A stretch of DNA of 64,000 nt, from the NCBI RefSeq assembly GCF_033115175.1, contig NC_084831.1:12000540-12064539 (forward strand), written 5' to 3'. Positions 22,553-34,120 of this stretch are shown here, in pieces. Within the stretch, counting starts at the first letter, position 1. Every line of letters starts with the position of its first letter. The position numbers and the translations under genes were made by a program. The notes beneath the pieces were generated by a model. It saw only the letters and a program-made list of their open reading frames with translations, was not told the DNA's origin and searched no databases. This DNA is from Lepus europaeus (Eukaryota > Chordata > Mammalia > Lagomorpha > Leporidae).

Positions 22553-23507
22553 GGTGTCCCCTGGACACGCAGCACGACAGGGCGTGGGCTGCTGGGGCCC
22601 TGGGGGTCAGAGTGTGTGTGCTACTCCATGGGCTCGGAGCTGCTGGGCCTTGGAGCGGCTGGGGGGGGGGGGGGCGGGCGCGTGGCCAAAGCCACCAGGA
22701 AGCTCAGCGCTGGCCATGGCAGCCTCACATGCTGGGCCACGTGAGTGTCATTTCCTGTCTTCCCTGTGCAGGGGCAGGGGGGCCCTAGGCTGATGCGTCA
22801 AGGTCAAGGGCAGAGTGGGCCAGGTGAGGCAGGCGGGTGGAGGCAGGAAGTTCCTGGGGGAAGCCACAGCAGGAGGGCTGGCAGGAGGGCTTGTCCTACC
22901 TGAGGCGTCTCCACCTGGGCCCAGTGAAGCACGACACAGACGGGGGCAGGGGTGAGGGCCAGTGTCCCTGTTCCAAGTGCAGGACAGACAGGACCCTGGG
23001 AGAGGTTGGCAGCAGGGGAGAGAGCTGGGCCTCGCTGGTGCAGGTTGGGGAGGGCATGGCCATGTGTGCCGGCGACCTCCTGGCCTCCCTGGGGATGTCT
23101 CCCGGGCTGCTGGCCGGTCCTGGTCCGTGGTGGCCAAAGCGGGCTCCGTGCATCCCCAGGGCCGTGGGAGAAGAGGCCCGGAGCCGGAGTTAGAGCTGCG
23201 TTTCTATTCCTGCTCTCGTCTCCCGCGCAGAGGTGTCTTTGCGTCTGCTGAGTGATGCACATAATACCAGGACGCCAGTGCATGCTCGCAGTGGTAGACA
23301 GACGCCAGGCCCGGCCACAACCAGGGTCTGGAGACCGTGGCTCCTAGAGGAGTGGGCTGCTGTCGCTCCCCGGGCCCCTCCGCCCCTCTGCCCCTGGCCA
23401 TGAGAGAGGGGGAACCCCACTGACGCAGAATGGAGGGGCCCTGTGGGTGGAGGCGGCCCGCGGAGCTGGTTGCTGGGAGGGAAGCCGCTTCTTCCACGCG
23501 CCCAGAG

Positions 23508-23592
23508 GGCCGGCTCCTCCTGCCTGTCACCTCCGGGGAATGAGCCCCTCCCGGCTCCTCCTGCCCGTCACCTCCGGGAATGAGCCCCTCCC
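23508..23592 (+). repeat. Two-copy tandem duplication, about 42 bp
   Basis: CGGCTCCTCCTGCCTGTCAC...GAATGAGCCCCTCC is immediately repeated with CCGTCAC for CTGTCAC and one G fewer. Confidence 0.85.
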
Positions 23593-23884
23593 AGCCCCAT
23601 TCCTTCCTCCGTGGGCACCTTGTAGTCTGCAGTGGCTTAGCTGTTTGCCTTTGGCCTGTTGCTGGACTGCAAGGCAGCGTGGGGACCGAATGTCGCGGCC
23701 CGGAGCTGGCCCTCGGTGCCTGTCCATGGTGTGTAGACAGTGGGACTGTGGAGCACACAGTAGGTCTTCTCCCTGCCCCACGCCATCTTCATTTTGTTTG
23801 CAGCAAACGTGTTCAGGGAGGTTGAGTGACTTTCTCTAGGCCACACAGCTCTTTGGGTAGGACCGTAGGAGGAAGGGAGCTAAC

Positions 23885-24045
23885 ATTTTCTGAATACCTA
23901 CTAAGCGCCCAGCTCTTACTAGACCCTGCCCCCACCTCTTAGGCTACAAGACCAAACCCAGTTCATAGAACAGATGGGAAGTGGCTTGCCCAAGGCAGCC
24001 CAGCTGGGGGGCAGAGGAGCTGGGATTTGAACCCAGGTCTTTGGG
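23885..24045 (-). mobile_element. MIR element
   Basis: AGTGGCTTGCCCAAGGCAGC, CAGAGGAGCTGGGATTTGAA and CCCAGGTCT are the minus-strand MIR core. The preceding CTGAATACCTACTAAGC may belong to an adjoining ancient repeat. Confidence 0.75.
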
Positions 24046-24269
24046 GTCTCTCCCCACCCCCTCAGCCGTGACTCCTCTATCTTGGGTCAGTTCAAGGGCA
24101 CGGGGTGGCCTTGAGGTCGGTCAGGGGCCCGTGTGGGTGCACAGTGAACGGCAAGTGCCCCCAGCAGGCGCCTCCCCGTGGGCAGGCGCAGCGGCGCGGA
24201 GCGGGCTGAGTCGGGCCCCCTGGTGGTGGGCGCTGGCCCCGAGCCAGGCTGATTTGCCGGCCTGGGGAG

Positions 24270-24380
24270 GAGGGTGATGTTTTATGCATGGCGCCTAATT
24301 TTGCCCCGGCAGCCTCTGGCTATATTTAACACCATTAATCATTATTGTTGTCTCCCAGGGGACGCATCCCTGATTAGTGT
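24270..24380. promoter_or_regulatory. Small candidate regulatory block
   Basis: GTTTTATGCATGGCGCCTAA, CTATATTTAACACC and CATTAATCATTATTGTTG form an AT-rich cluster of homeodomain-, POU- and SOX-type sites within GC-rich DNA. CTGATTAGTGTC lies just downstream. Confidence 0.4.
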
Positions 24381-24773
24381 CAGCGACACATCACACACGG
24401 AAGAGGGGGGAGGGCCGAGCGCGCCCCCCGCCTGATCTCTCCCAGGGGCGCCGGACCTGCCTTTCCGGCACCTGCCTCTGCCCTCTGCGGGGCTGTGACC
24501 CCCGGCCCTCATCAGCCTCTCCAGCGCCTCTCGGGTGGGCCGGGGCCAGGGCCTGTCCCCCGCTGCCCCCTTGGAGCCTCTGCACCCCCGCCCTTGCATC
24601 AGAGTGCTGTGTGGCTCAGCAGAGTGAGGACCGGCGCCACTGTCAAAACCCCAGCAGGGTGAGCAGGCACTTATTAGGCGCCACTGTAGGCAGATGTCCC
24701 TGCGAGTGTCTTACCCATGTAATCCCAGTCACTGGACTCCAGCTTCCTAGAGGATGCGTTTCTATTGATACAG

Positions 24774-25121
24774 GTTTTTTTTTTTTATTTTTATTTTTTG
24801 ACAGGCAGAGTGGACAGTGAGAGAGAGACAGAGAGAAAGGTCTTCCTTTTGCCGTTGGTTCACCCTCCAATGGCCACCGTGGCCGCTGCGGCCGGCGCAC
24901 CGCGCCGATCCGATGGCAGGAGCCAGGTGCTTCTCCTGGTCTCCCATGGGGTGCAGGGCCCAAGCACTTGGGCCATCCTCCACTGCACTCCCTGGCCACA
25001 GCAGAGAGCTGGCCTGGAAGAGGGGCAACCGGGACAGGATCGGTGCCCCGACCGGGACTAGAACCTGGTGTGCCGGCGCCGCAAGGCGGAGGATTAGCCT
25101 AGTGAGCCGCGGCGCTGGCCC
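24774..25121 (-). mobile_element. Young-looking CSINE subfamily copy with perfect target duplication
   Basis: It ends with the subfamily head (plus-sense GGGGCCAGCGCCGCGGCTCA), has a long T run, and is flanked by perfect CTATTGATACAG repeats at 24762-24773 and 25122-25133. It landed exactly at the edge of the next SINE. Confidence 0.96.
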
Positions 25122-25133
25122 CTATTGATACAG

Positions 25134-25449
25134 TTTTTAAGATGTACTTATTGGAAAGGCAGAGCAGCAGCAGAGAGAGTAGGAGGGAGGGGGGGAGGGG
25201 AGGGGGAGGTCTTCCATCCACAGGTTCTTCCCCAAATGGCTGCAATAGCCAAGGCTGGGCCAGGCTGAAGCCAGGAGCCAGGAGCGTCATCCGGGTCTCC
25301 CATGAGAGTGTCAGGGATCCAAGCATGTGGGCCACCATCCACCGCCTTCCCAGGGCGCACACTGGCAGGGAGCTGGATCAGAAGTGGCACACGTGGGATT
25401 CCGGCCTTGCAAGCAGCTGTTTGTCCTGCTAAGCCACAGCACTGACTGC
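25134..25449 (-). mobile_element. CSINE, moderately diverged
   Basis: TTTTTAAGATGTACTTATTGG, an interior GGGAGGGGGGGAGGGGAGG expansion, and CTAAGCCACAGCACTGACTG mark a complete minus-strand copy. Confidence 0.88.
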
Positions 25450-25454
25450 GTGTT

Positions 25455-25777
25455 TTTTTAATTTTAATATTTTATTTATTTATTTGAGAGGTAGAGTTAC
25501 AGAAGGAGAGAGAGAGAGGTCTCCTATCCACTGGTTCACTCCCCAAATGGCTGCAATGGCCAGAGCTGCACCAATCTGAAGCCAGGAGCCAGGAGCTTCT
25601 TCCGGGTCCCCCACAAGGGTGCAGAGGCGCAAGCACTTGGGCCATCCTCCACTGCTTTCCCAGGCCACAGCAGAGAGCTGGATTGAAAGTGGAGCAGCCG
25701 GGACTCAAACTGGCGCCCATCTGGGATGCTGGCACTGCAGGTGGCGGCTTTACCCTCTATGCCACAGCACCGGCCCC
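25455..25777 (-). mobile_element. CSINE, full length
   Basis: It runs from TTTATTTATTTATTTGAGAGG to TCTATGCCACAGCACCGGCC. It is the third SINE in the same orientation within 1 kb. Confidence 0.94.
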
Positions 25778-27148
25778 TGGCCACGGGTGTTTACCCCTTC
25801 TTCTACAATGGGGAAACTGAGGCTCGGGGGGGTTCCCAGGCCTGTGGCTGCTTTGGTCAGATGTGCGTGCTCTCCCCACCCAATACAAGGCAGCTGGGAC
25901 TTTGTGGGCCTGTGCTTCTGCCTCCCATCACCTGGAAGGGGCCTCCGGGTGCCTCTAGGGAGCGGGGACTTGTCCCTACGTTCATCTCTGCTCCCGCAAC
26001 GCTGAAGGCCGCTGGATGTCCGTCTGTCCGTCTCCACTGCCCCCTCCTTGACGTGGGCATTGGGGACAGCCCAGTCCCTGGGGGCTCCTGCTTGGGCAGT
26101 GTCTGCCCGGCCCAGAGCGTGGCCTCTCTTCAGAGACTTGGAGAAGACAGGGCAGGCACAGGCTGCAGGTCCCGGAGACCCCGCTGGAGGGCAGTGGTGT
26201 GGGGCAGGGGGTGGATGCCTCCCTGCGTCGGGCCTGGGTTCCTGCTTCCCAGGGCAGGCTCTCCTCCCCCTGTGCGTCCCCAGCCTGCGTCCTCAGGGCT
26301 GTGTGGCGTCTTGCCCCAGGGAGAAGTGGGGCCGGGCTGTTGATCACTCACTGCCTCCTGCTCTGTCCGCCCCGCCCTGTGTCCTGGGGGCATCTTGGGA
26401 CTTTGGCCCCGGCAGAGGCATCGGAGGCCAGCCGAGGGGTGCAGGTAGCCGTTCCTATACAGGGCCGGACTCCTCTGCCTTGTGCTCCACACCTCGCCCG
26501 TGTCTCCAGGCCTGGGGCCTGAAATGGTCAAATTCTGTGGCTCCCCTGGGAGGGACGCTGCCCCCTTGGGGTCCCCCATTGTGGGGAGGGGCTAGGAGTG
26601 GCCAATAGGGCCATCACAGCTTCGGGGATGTAGAGCTGACGCATCGGGAGCACCTGCTGTGTGCACAGGCCCCATGCAAAGGGCTTTGTCCGTGCAGCGG
26701 GTACGCTAAGGCACCGCGAGGCTTTGTGGGGAGAGTGGGGCAGGTTTGGATTCTTCTGCTGCTGCGTGCGACCCAGTTCCTTCAAGCCCTGTTTTGCCGG
26801 CCTCGGTGACCTCAGGCAGAGTTCACGATTCGCTGCCCATTTCTGGTTATCAAATGTAACCTGGTCTGTCTGGGGCCTTGGCCTCTCCCCAGGCTCCTGG
26901 GGGCAGGGAAGGGGGGAAGGTGCCGCTCGCTGTCTGTTGGTCCCAGCAGGTGCAGAGGGCGGGGCCCACCCGTCTGGGTTTGGGTTGGTTCCACCCATGC
27001 TGGTGGTTTTGGCTGCCCCTGCTCCTGCTCCCGGCAGCCTCCATGTCTGCCTGTGCTGCCCGTCACAGCCAGCGCCCTGTTCCCTGCGAGACAGGCCGCC
27101 TCTGGCGTTGGGGGCGGGTTCTCCCGGGGGCTGCTCCACCCAGGCAGT
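25778..27148. other. Mostly unique GC-rich stretch
   Basis: It holds one weak L2-like phrase at about 26645-26680 (GGGAGCACCTGCTGTGTGC) and GAAACTGAGGCTCGG at 25812. No exon is supported. Confidence 0.35.
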
Positions 27149-27335
27149 GTCCTGGCTGCTCCACTTCCAATCCAGCTCCCTCTTAATGGCCTGGGAAAAG
27201 CAACAGAGGATGGCCCAGTGTTAACACCCCTGCCAGCCATGTGGGAGACCTGAAGAAGCTTCTGGCTTTGGCCATCTGGGGAGTGAACTAGCGGGCGGAA
27301 GCTCTGTCTGTCACTCTGACTTTCAAATAAATCAG
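27149..27335 (+). mobile_element. CSINE, 5'-truncated
   Basis: It begins within the body at CCTGGCTGCTCCACTTCC, lacks the tRNA-like head, and ends CTTTCAAATAAATCAG. Confidence 0.85.
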
Positions 27336-27869
27336 TAGGTCTCTACGCTCCCCTTGTAGGGGTAGGATGGAAGCGCGGGTGAACCCCGAACCCTGTGCAC
27401 GCAGAGGTGGCCGGGCAGCCTGCCGATGCTGCCACCGCGGGAGGGTACTAGCTGGTCCCCGTACCAGGTCAAGGTTAACGCTGGAAACCGGAAATAAGAG
27501 GCTGGTGATTTCACGCTCACGTTCCCACCGCTGCCCGGTGCGTCGGTCCTGGCGGAGCGGGAGACGCCGCAGCCTGGGCCAGCCTCGCCACCTTCTCCTT
27601 AGTGCCGCTGGGAAACAGCTTCCAGCCTGAGTCACGCGTGGCCCGTGATGGCTGCCGGAACATGCCATCAGGTTGGCGTTCCGGCCGGAGCAGGACGCCA
27701 AGGAGGACGCCTCCTGGGCGCAGATCCGGCGGTCTCCTCCCCTTTGGTCCTCCCTGACCAGCGTCAGGGCCACGCCCCCAGGGGAGCTTCTGGGAGCCCC
27801 GGTGGCTTCTGGGAGCCTGGTTCCTCCGCTGTGAGGCGCTGCCTGCCTCGCAGGGGTCTGGCGAGGAGC
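27336..27869. other. Unannotated stretch
   Basis: It is CpG-rich, with no repeat recognised. Confidence 0.35.
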
Positions 27870-27975
27870 AGTAAATACAAATGTTGCAAAATGCACCAGG
27901 TGTTTGGCAAATGCAATTTTCCTTCTATTTTTAGGTTTGTCTTCTCTCCACTACTGGGGAGAGGGAAGCTTTAGC
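27870..27975. promoter_or_regulatory. Candidate regulatory block with a perfect MEF2 site
   Basis: CTATTTTTAG, a perfect MEF2 consensus, is at 27925-27934. It is preceded by the forkhead-like GTAAATACAAATG, CACCAGGTGTTT (an E-box) and GGCAAATGCAATTTTCC. Confidence 0.35.
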
Positions 27976-28155
27976 TGCTCCGGGAAGGACTCGGGAGCAG
28001 TAAGAAAGAGGAACTGTTGGGGGGAATGGGGCCGCACACCCCCGGGAGCTGGGACCCCGCTCGAGAGGCACTGATGGGCGCTCCGTGTCTGCCAGCAGAG
28101 GGTAGGGGTGTGTAGAAACGGGGTGGGGCCTCAGAAGGACCCTCCCTGCCCCCCT

Positions 28156-28437
28156 CTTTTATGATTTATTTAGCTATTTGAAAGTTGCAGAGAGAGGAGG
28201 AGAGACAGAGGTCTTCCATCTACTGGTTCACTCCCCAGGTGAGCTAGGGGCCAGGAGCTTCCTCTGGGTCTCCCACACGGGCACAGGGGCCCAAGGACTT
28301 GGGCCATCTTGCACTGCTTTCCCAGGCCATAGCAGAGAGCTGGATCAGAAGTGGAGCAGCCGGGAATCGAACCAGCGCCCATATGGGATGCCGGCACTGC
28401 AGGTGCAGCTTTAATTGCTCTGCCACAGTGCCGGCTG
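28156..28437 (-). mobile_element. CSINE with internal deletion
   Basis: ATTTATTTAGCTATTTGAAAG to CTCTGCCACAGTGCCGGC is present. The segment naming 'gatggctgcaatggcc' is deleted after CTCCCCAGGTGAGC. Confidence 0.9.
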
Positions 28438-30944
28438 CCTTCCCTGCCCTTGGAGTCCCAAACGTTGGCTGCACAGGCAAGGTGGATGGGGGTTGGGCGT
28501 GCGGCTGTTTTTGCCGGCGAGAGGAGCTTGGGCAATGCCAGGACTCGGGGGGCGCACAGTGAGCAGTGAGTCCTCGCCTTGACGTCCCCTCCTGCCTGGG
28601 CTCAGCCCCCAGCCATCCCTCGGGGGCCTCAGGAGTCGGGGAGCCCAGCAGGCGGCTCATCCTGCTCCTGGCAGCTCCTGGAAAGTGACGCCTCCCCGGG
28701 GTAGCGCTGCTGAGTCCCAGGAGCCCCAGCTGCCCTGGCTCCCGAGCCGACCCTGCTGGGTAGGGTTTGGTTCCCTAGAGCATCAGGGAGAAGACGAGGA
28801 GCAGGAGGGGGCTAGGGGTGCCCCACTTGATGGAAGGGGCAGGATGACTGCGTGGTGGGGAAGGCGCCCGCTGTCTAGAACATTCCTAGTGCTGCCGGGG
28901 GGCAGCCGAGGCTGAGTTAGCAGGGAGCCCTGCTTCCAAGTGCGTCCTGCTGGCTTGCGAGGCGACCCTGTGCCATTTCATCTCGTCTGTGAGCCTGGCC
29001 GAGCGGGAGTCTTCCCTAGCTGCTGCTACAGATTGGACTGTGATGAGCAGAGTGTGTCCAGGGACGAGCGGTCAGAACCCTGGCTGGTGCCTAAAGTGTT
29101 AACTCACTCACGTCCACGCCCAGAGTCTCGGAATGAGAGGGTCTGCGGGGGACTGGCACTCCGGCTGCCACTGGCCCGGCCCCCAGGGCCCCCAGGGTGG
29201 CAGAGTCCACTCTTGGCACTCACGGGGCACCTCGGGGCTCTGGGCTGCCCCAGGGGCGTGCTGCTCCAGCACCCATGCGTTGGGCTCCTGGCCCGGGCCA
29301 TAGCTGAGATCAGCGGCATCAGAGATCAGAAGGAACTCGGGCTCCCACCAGCCCAGGGCTCTCCTGGCTGTCTGCTGGCCCTGGGCAGGGTCTCCAGCGG
29401 CTCAGAGCCTCAGTGTGTGTACCACTGTGGGCAGGGGCAGCTGCCACCTGCCAGGAGGCAATGCTGATCACATGGGGAGGTGGCAGCTGGCAGTTGTGGC
29501 TTTAGGCCCCCCCCCCCCCCCCGTGTCACCCAGGAGACTGGGATCACCTTGGAGCTAAAGCCCCCCCCCCCTCCAGTACCTGAAGCACCCGGACCCCTCC
29601 TGGAAGGAGGGTTCTGTAACCACGTGTGGGGGTTGGGCTCCCCAGCCTGGTGATGGGAACACACGCTGCGGGTCTCAGACCGGCCCCGCACAGGGCTCCC
29701 CGCCCCTCTCCCTTCAGGACGCAGGGTAGTGTGTGCTCGAGAGAACATTCCAGAAGCCTGCGTGCTGCCTCTCCAGGCCTCACTTTCTACCTCTGTCCTA
29801 GGGGAGTGGAGGCCCCAGCTTTGAGGGCGGCCGTAGGCTTAACTGACATGATGCACGTGGGGCTCTCGGGTGGCTCGGGCTCAGAGGACGCAGTGGGTGG
29901 CAGAAGTGGGGGGATGGGGTGCGGTGGGGATCACTAGCCACCGAAATGCTCTTGACTGAATGGGGGCGGGGTTGTGACCTTGGCTGACTCCTCCATCCCA
30001 CCCCCTCCAGGCTGCAGGGGCGCCCGGATCTCCAAGAACCAGCTAACGAACACTGGAAGGCAGAGGTCTTGGGCTCTGGGGTTCCGTGAACTGTGCGGGG
30101 GATGGGGCGCACACGGTGTCTTCACCCCGCCCACGAGGTGCCCGAGCCCAGAGCTGGGGTGTCCCAGGGGCTCCCCGACGACCCGGGAAGCCCCTGGCCA
30201 GCGCATGTGTAATTAGATCCGGCAGCCGGGGTCAGACTGGGAGGGCAGGGACCCCACTGCCCAGCGCCTGGGAGGTGGTGGCGACAGAGGTGCGGCTTTG
30301 GAGGGACGTGTGACCACCCGTCTGGACGCACGCCCAGGGGAGGATTCTGTCGTCGCTGGTGGAAGCGGGTGACCAAGGAGGGACACAGTAGCCATGGCAT
30401 GGAATGCCCTAGAACTTCCCCGGAGGGCGCCGGAGCTAGCACCTCTGGGCCCCGCCCTGTTTCCCCCGGGGAGATGAGATTGCTTCCTGTTTGTAGCAAA
30501 GGCGCTTTCCAAATGCAGAGCTGTCCCTTCACATCTACTTTGTCCCCCAGGTGACGCAAGTTCCCCTCATTCCACGGCTTGGCTGGTCCAGGCCCTCTCT
30601 GGGGTCCCCTGGAGCACAGGTGCCTGGCACGGCCGGGAGGTGTTGCAGCCCGGTCTGCGGCACCGTGCCAGGGGGCGTGTCCTGTCACTCCCTCACCATT
30701 TCCACTCCACGTCCGCGTGGGTGCCCACAGGCAAGCCCTCCCTGGACGCCTGCCTGCCTCGGTTTCTCCCTGAGCCATGTCCACCGTGGTCACTCCCCTG
30801 GCTTCCCACCCCACAGCGGATGCCCGGAGCCGGGCTTTCTCCGGAGGTGTCTGCTAAGTCACTGGGACACATGCCTGGAATCTACCGCGTCTCACCAGGT
30901 ACCTGCCTGCCAGGTGCGCTGGGCTCACCTCCCCGCCCCCACCC
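28438..30944. other. Unique GC-rich stretch with C-run tracts
   Basis: There are C runs at about 29508-29522 and 29562-29571. No interspersed repeat longer than a phrase is recognised and no exon is supported. Confidence 0.35.
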
Positions 30945-32530
30945 GCCCGCCTCCCCCCCACTGCCAGGGCCGGGAGCACCCTCACCCCCCATCCCCCCTG
31001 CCAGGGCTGGGAGCACCCTCACCCCTCCCATTCTCCCCACTGCCAGGGCCTGGAGCACCCTCACCCCCCATCCCCCCCTGCCAGGGCTGGGAGCACCCTC
31101 ACCTCCCATTCTCCCCACTGCCAGGGCCTGGAGCACCCTCACCCCCCATCCCCCCTGCCAGGGCCGGGAGCACCCTCACCCCTCCCATTCTCCCCACTGC
31201 CAGGGCCGGGAGCACCCTCACCCCCCATCCCCCCTGCCAGGGCTGGGAGCACCCTCACCTCCCATTCTCCCCACTGCCAGGGCCTGGAGCACCCTCACCC
31301 CCCATCCCCCCTGCCAGGGCCGGGAGCACCCTCACCCCTCCCATTCTCCCCACTGCCAGGGCCGGGAGCACCCTCACCTCCCATTCCCCCCTGCCAGGGC
31401 TGGGAGCGCCCTCACCCCTCCCATTCTCCCCACTGCCAGGGCCGGGAGCACCCTTACCCCCCATTCCCCCCTGCCAGGGCTGGGAGCGCCCTCACCCCTC
31501 CCATTCTCCCCACTGCCAGGGCCGGGAGCACCCTCACCCCCCATCCCCCCTGCCAGGGCTGGGAGCACCCTCACCCCTCCCATTCTCCCCACTGCCAGGG
31601 CCTGGAGCACCCTTACCCCCCTATCCCCACCACTGCCAGGGCCGGGAGCACCCTTACCCCTCCCATTCTCCCCACTTCCAGGGCCTGGAGCACCCTCACC
31701 CCCCATTCCCCCCTGCCAGGGCTGGGAGCGCCCTTACCCCCCCATCCTCCTCACTGCCAGGGCCTGGAGCACCCTCCCCCGCCCCCCATCCCCCCCACTG
31801 CGAGGGCCGGGAGCACCCTCAACCCCCATCCTCCCCACTGCCAGGGCCGGGAGCACCCTTACCCCCCTATCCCCACCACTGCCAGGGCCGGGAGCACCCT
31901 TACCCCCCATTCCCCCCTGCCAGGGCTGGGAGCACCCTCACCCCTCCCATTCTCCCCACTGCCAGGGCCTGGAGCACCCTCCCCCGCCCCCCATCCCCCC
32001 CACTGCGAGGGCCGGGAGCACCCTTACCCCCATCCTCCCCACTGCCAGGGCCGGGAGCACCCTTACCCCCCTATCCCCACCACTGCCAGGGCCGGGAGCA
32101 CCCTTACCCCCCATTCCCCCTGCCAGGGCTGGGAGCGCCCTCACCCCCCCATTCCCCCCTGCCAGGGCTGGGAGCGCCCTCACCCCCCCATTCCCCCCTG
32201 CCAGGGCTGGGAGCGCCCTCCCCCGCCCCCATCCCCCCCACTGCGAGGGCCGGGAGCACCCTCCCCCGCCCCCATCCCCCCCACTGCGAGGGCCGGGAGC
32301 ACCCTTACCCCCATCCCCACCACTGCCAGGGCCGGGAGCGTCCTCCCCTGCCCCCCATCCCCCCCTGCCAGGGCTGGGAGCACCCTCCCCACCCCCCATC
32401 CTCCCCACTGCCAGGGCCAGGAGCGCCCTCCCCCGCCCCCCATCCCCCCCACTGCCAGGGCCAGGAGCACCCTCCCCCGCCCCCCATCCTCCCCACTGCC
32501 AGGGCCGCGAGCGTCCTCCCCCGCCCACAC
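30945..32530 (+). repeat. Large minisatellite, about 38-42-bp units in a 79-bp dimer
   Basis: Units TGCCAGGGC(C/T)GGGAGCACCCTC followed by a variable C-rich spacer repeat about 40 times. Units with CCCATTCTCCCCAC (42 bp) alternate with units ending CCCCCATCCCCCC (38 bp), giving a dimer of about 79 bp (CATTCTCC at 31029, 31107, 31186). From about 31760, CTCCCCCGCCCCC variants take over, and some units have TGCGAGGGCC. Confidence 0.95.
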
Positions 32531-32734
32531 TTGCCTGTACTTTCCAGATGTCTCATTGCTTACAACACCCATGGACACGGAACTAAAGGGTGCGTGTGTC
32601 TGGGGCAGAACGGGTTGGAAATCCACGTGTCTGAGGCAGACCGGGAAGCTCCCGGCAAATGTGTTACGAGAAAAACCACGCGTGGACTTCGGATGGGCTG
32701 CATCGGCACAAGCACAACCCCAGGTTTCCGCACA

Positions 32735-32955
32735 CTTTTAAAAACCATTTCAGGGCGGGGGGGGGATCTGCCGTGTGCTGGTTCGTTCTGCAGCTGCCCA
32801 CAGTGGGCTGGGTCTGGCCGAAGCTAGGAGCGGGGAGTTCACTCCAGGCCTCCCCCGTGGGTGGCAGGGACCCAACACCCAACACCGCTGTGTCCCAGGG
32901 CGCATTAGCAGGCAGCCGGGGGGTGGGTACTGACCCAGGTGCTCCGATGTGGGAG
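32735..32955 (-). mobile_element. Old CSINE, heavily diverged
   Basis: CTTTTAAAAACCATTTCAGG, TGCTGGTTCGTTCTGCAGC, CTGGCCGAAGCTAGGAGC and GCATTAGCAGGCAGCC follow reverse order with a G run replacing the GA-rich part. Confidence 0.55.
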
Positions 32956-33440
32956 AGGCACCTTCCCCAGCGTCTTCCCCCCTCCTCCTTCTTTCCCTTG
33001 TCTTGTTATTTTGCCCTCCCCAGTGTCTTAACTGCTCTGGGGCGGCCTCGCCACGAGCTCCTTCAGGCCCCCAGTGGGTGATCAGAGTCTGGGTGCACCT
33101 CCGTCCCTCACTGCATAGCAGGTCTCCGAACGGACAGGGCCCAGCCCAGGTCCACCCCCCCCCCCCCCAGGCCGGCTTTTCTCCTGCGTGGTCTCTAAGT
33201 CCCTTAGCACGCGTGGCATCGCCAGTACCTTCTCCGCGGTCACTCACCGCGATCCACCACTTCGACGCCACTGCGTCTCTCGCTCGTCTGTGCCTTAGGA
33301 ATCCGGTGTGTAGGTGTAGGTGTGGTTCCTGGCTCATGTTCAGTCCTTGGACCCTAGTCCAAGGCCAAAAAGCCCCCCGCCACCTCCCCCTTGGCTTTAT
33401 AGATCGCTGTAACTCTGGGGATTTAACTGCGGGATGGTGT
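32956..33440. other. Unannotated stretch
   Basis: A C run lies at 33157-33169. Otherwise there is no feature. Confidence 0.35.
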
Positions 33441-33815
33441 TAACGTATTTCGTTTCCTTTTTTTTTTGGCATTTGACTGATGTAAAACTTTCTCCATACA
33501 AACCTTGGGCCTCTGGGCCAATTCTAACCCGTTGATATGATTTTAATTGATAACCCGAATGGTGTCTCATTGTCTATTATGTTTTCCGGTTGCTCGCTGC
33601 CAGTGTGGAAAATGCTATTAATTTTTAAGTGGGTCTTTCTGAGCGTGTCTAGATTCTGTTGGATTTTTTTTTTCTATCAACGATGACATTATTTTCTTAA
33701 ATGTGAACAATGGTGCATTTTCCCCTCTCTCCTTCCAATTATGTTATATCATATTTCTTCTGGTTCTCCTGTGCTTGCCCGTGCGATGTTGAACGTGGCG
33801 GCGATAAAAGGAACA
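33441..33815 (-). mobile_element. Ancient LINE-1 fragment (ORF2 region), decayed
   Basis: AT-rich sequence on the plus strand contains phrases of antisense L1 ORF2: GTCTATTATGTTTTCCGG, GCTATTAATTTTTAAG, TCTCTCCTTCCAATTATG and GCGATGTTGAACGTGGCG. No frame survives. Confidence 0.55.
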
Positions 33816-33819
33816 GGGC

Positions 33820-34120
33820 TGGGGCCGGCGTGGCGGTGCTGGGGACGCGGGCACCCATGTTGCTGCACTGGTTTGAGTCCTGGCTACCCCGCTGCTGGTC
33901 CAGCTCCCTACAAAGGCACCTAACAAGCAGTGGAAGATGGCCACGTCCCCGGGCCTCTGCACCCGTGTGGGAGACCCAGATAGAGCTCCTGGCTTCGGCC
34001 TGGCCCAGGCCCGGCTGTTGCAGCCATTTGGGGTATGAACAGGTGGATGGAGGATCTCTGTCTCTCTTCGTCTCCCCCTCCCCGACTCCGCCTTTCAAAT
34101 AAATAAATCTTTAAACAGAA
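33820..34120 (+). mobile_element. CSINE
   Basis: GGGCCGGCGTGGCGGTGCTGG through GAGTCCTGGCTACC to the AAATAAATAAATCTTTAAAC tail. It lies against the L1 relic. Confidence 0.88.

Larger units (their letters stand above)
18047..24270. other. 6.2-kb SINE-poor, mostly unique GC-rich region
   Basis: I found no CSINE here, although the rest of the window averages about one per 1.2 kb. Only ancient fragments are visible: a repeat-like piece at about 18950-19130 (GCAGGTGCAAAGGTCCTGAG), an L2-like piece near 22465, MIR phrases near 21205, and an MIR at 23885. Long open frames on both strands lack splice context and known domains. Confidence 0.4.

Noticed and set aside
30551-32827. 758-codon plus-strand open frame (and a 648-codon overlapping one)
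   Set aside because: Almost all of it is the C-rich minisatellite, giving monotonous Pro/Gly/Ala/Ser repeats. There is no splice or start context and no domain.
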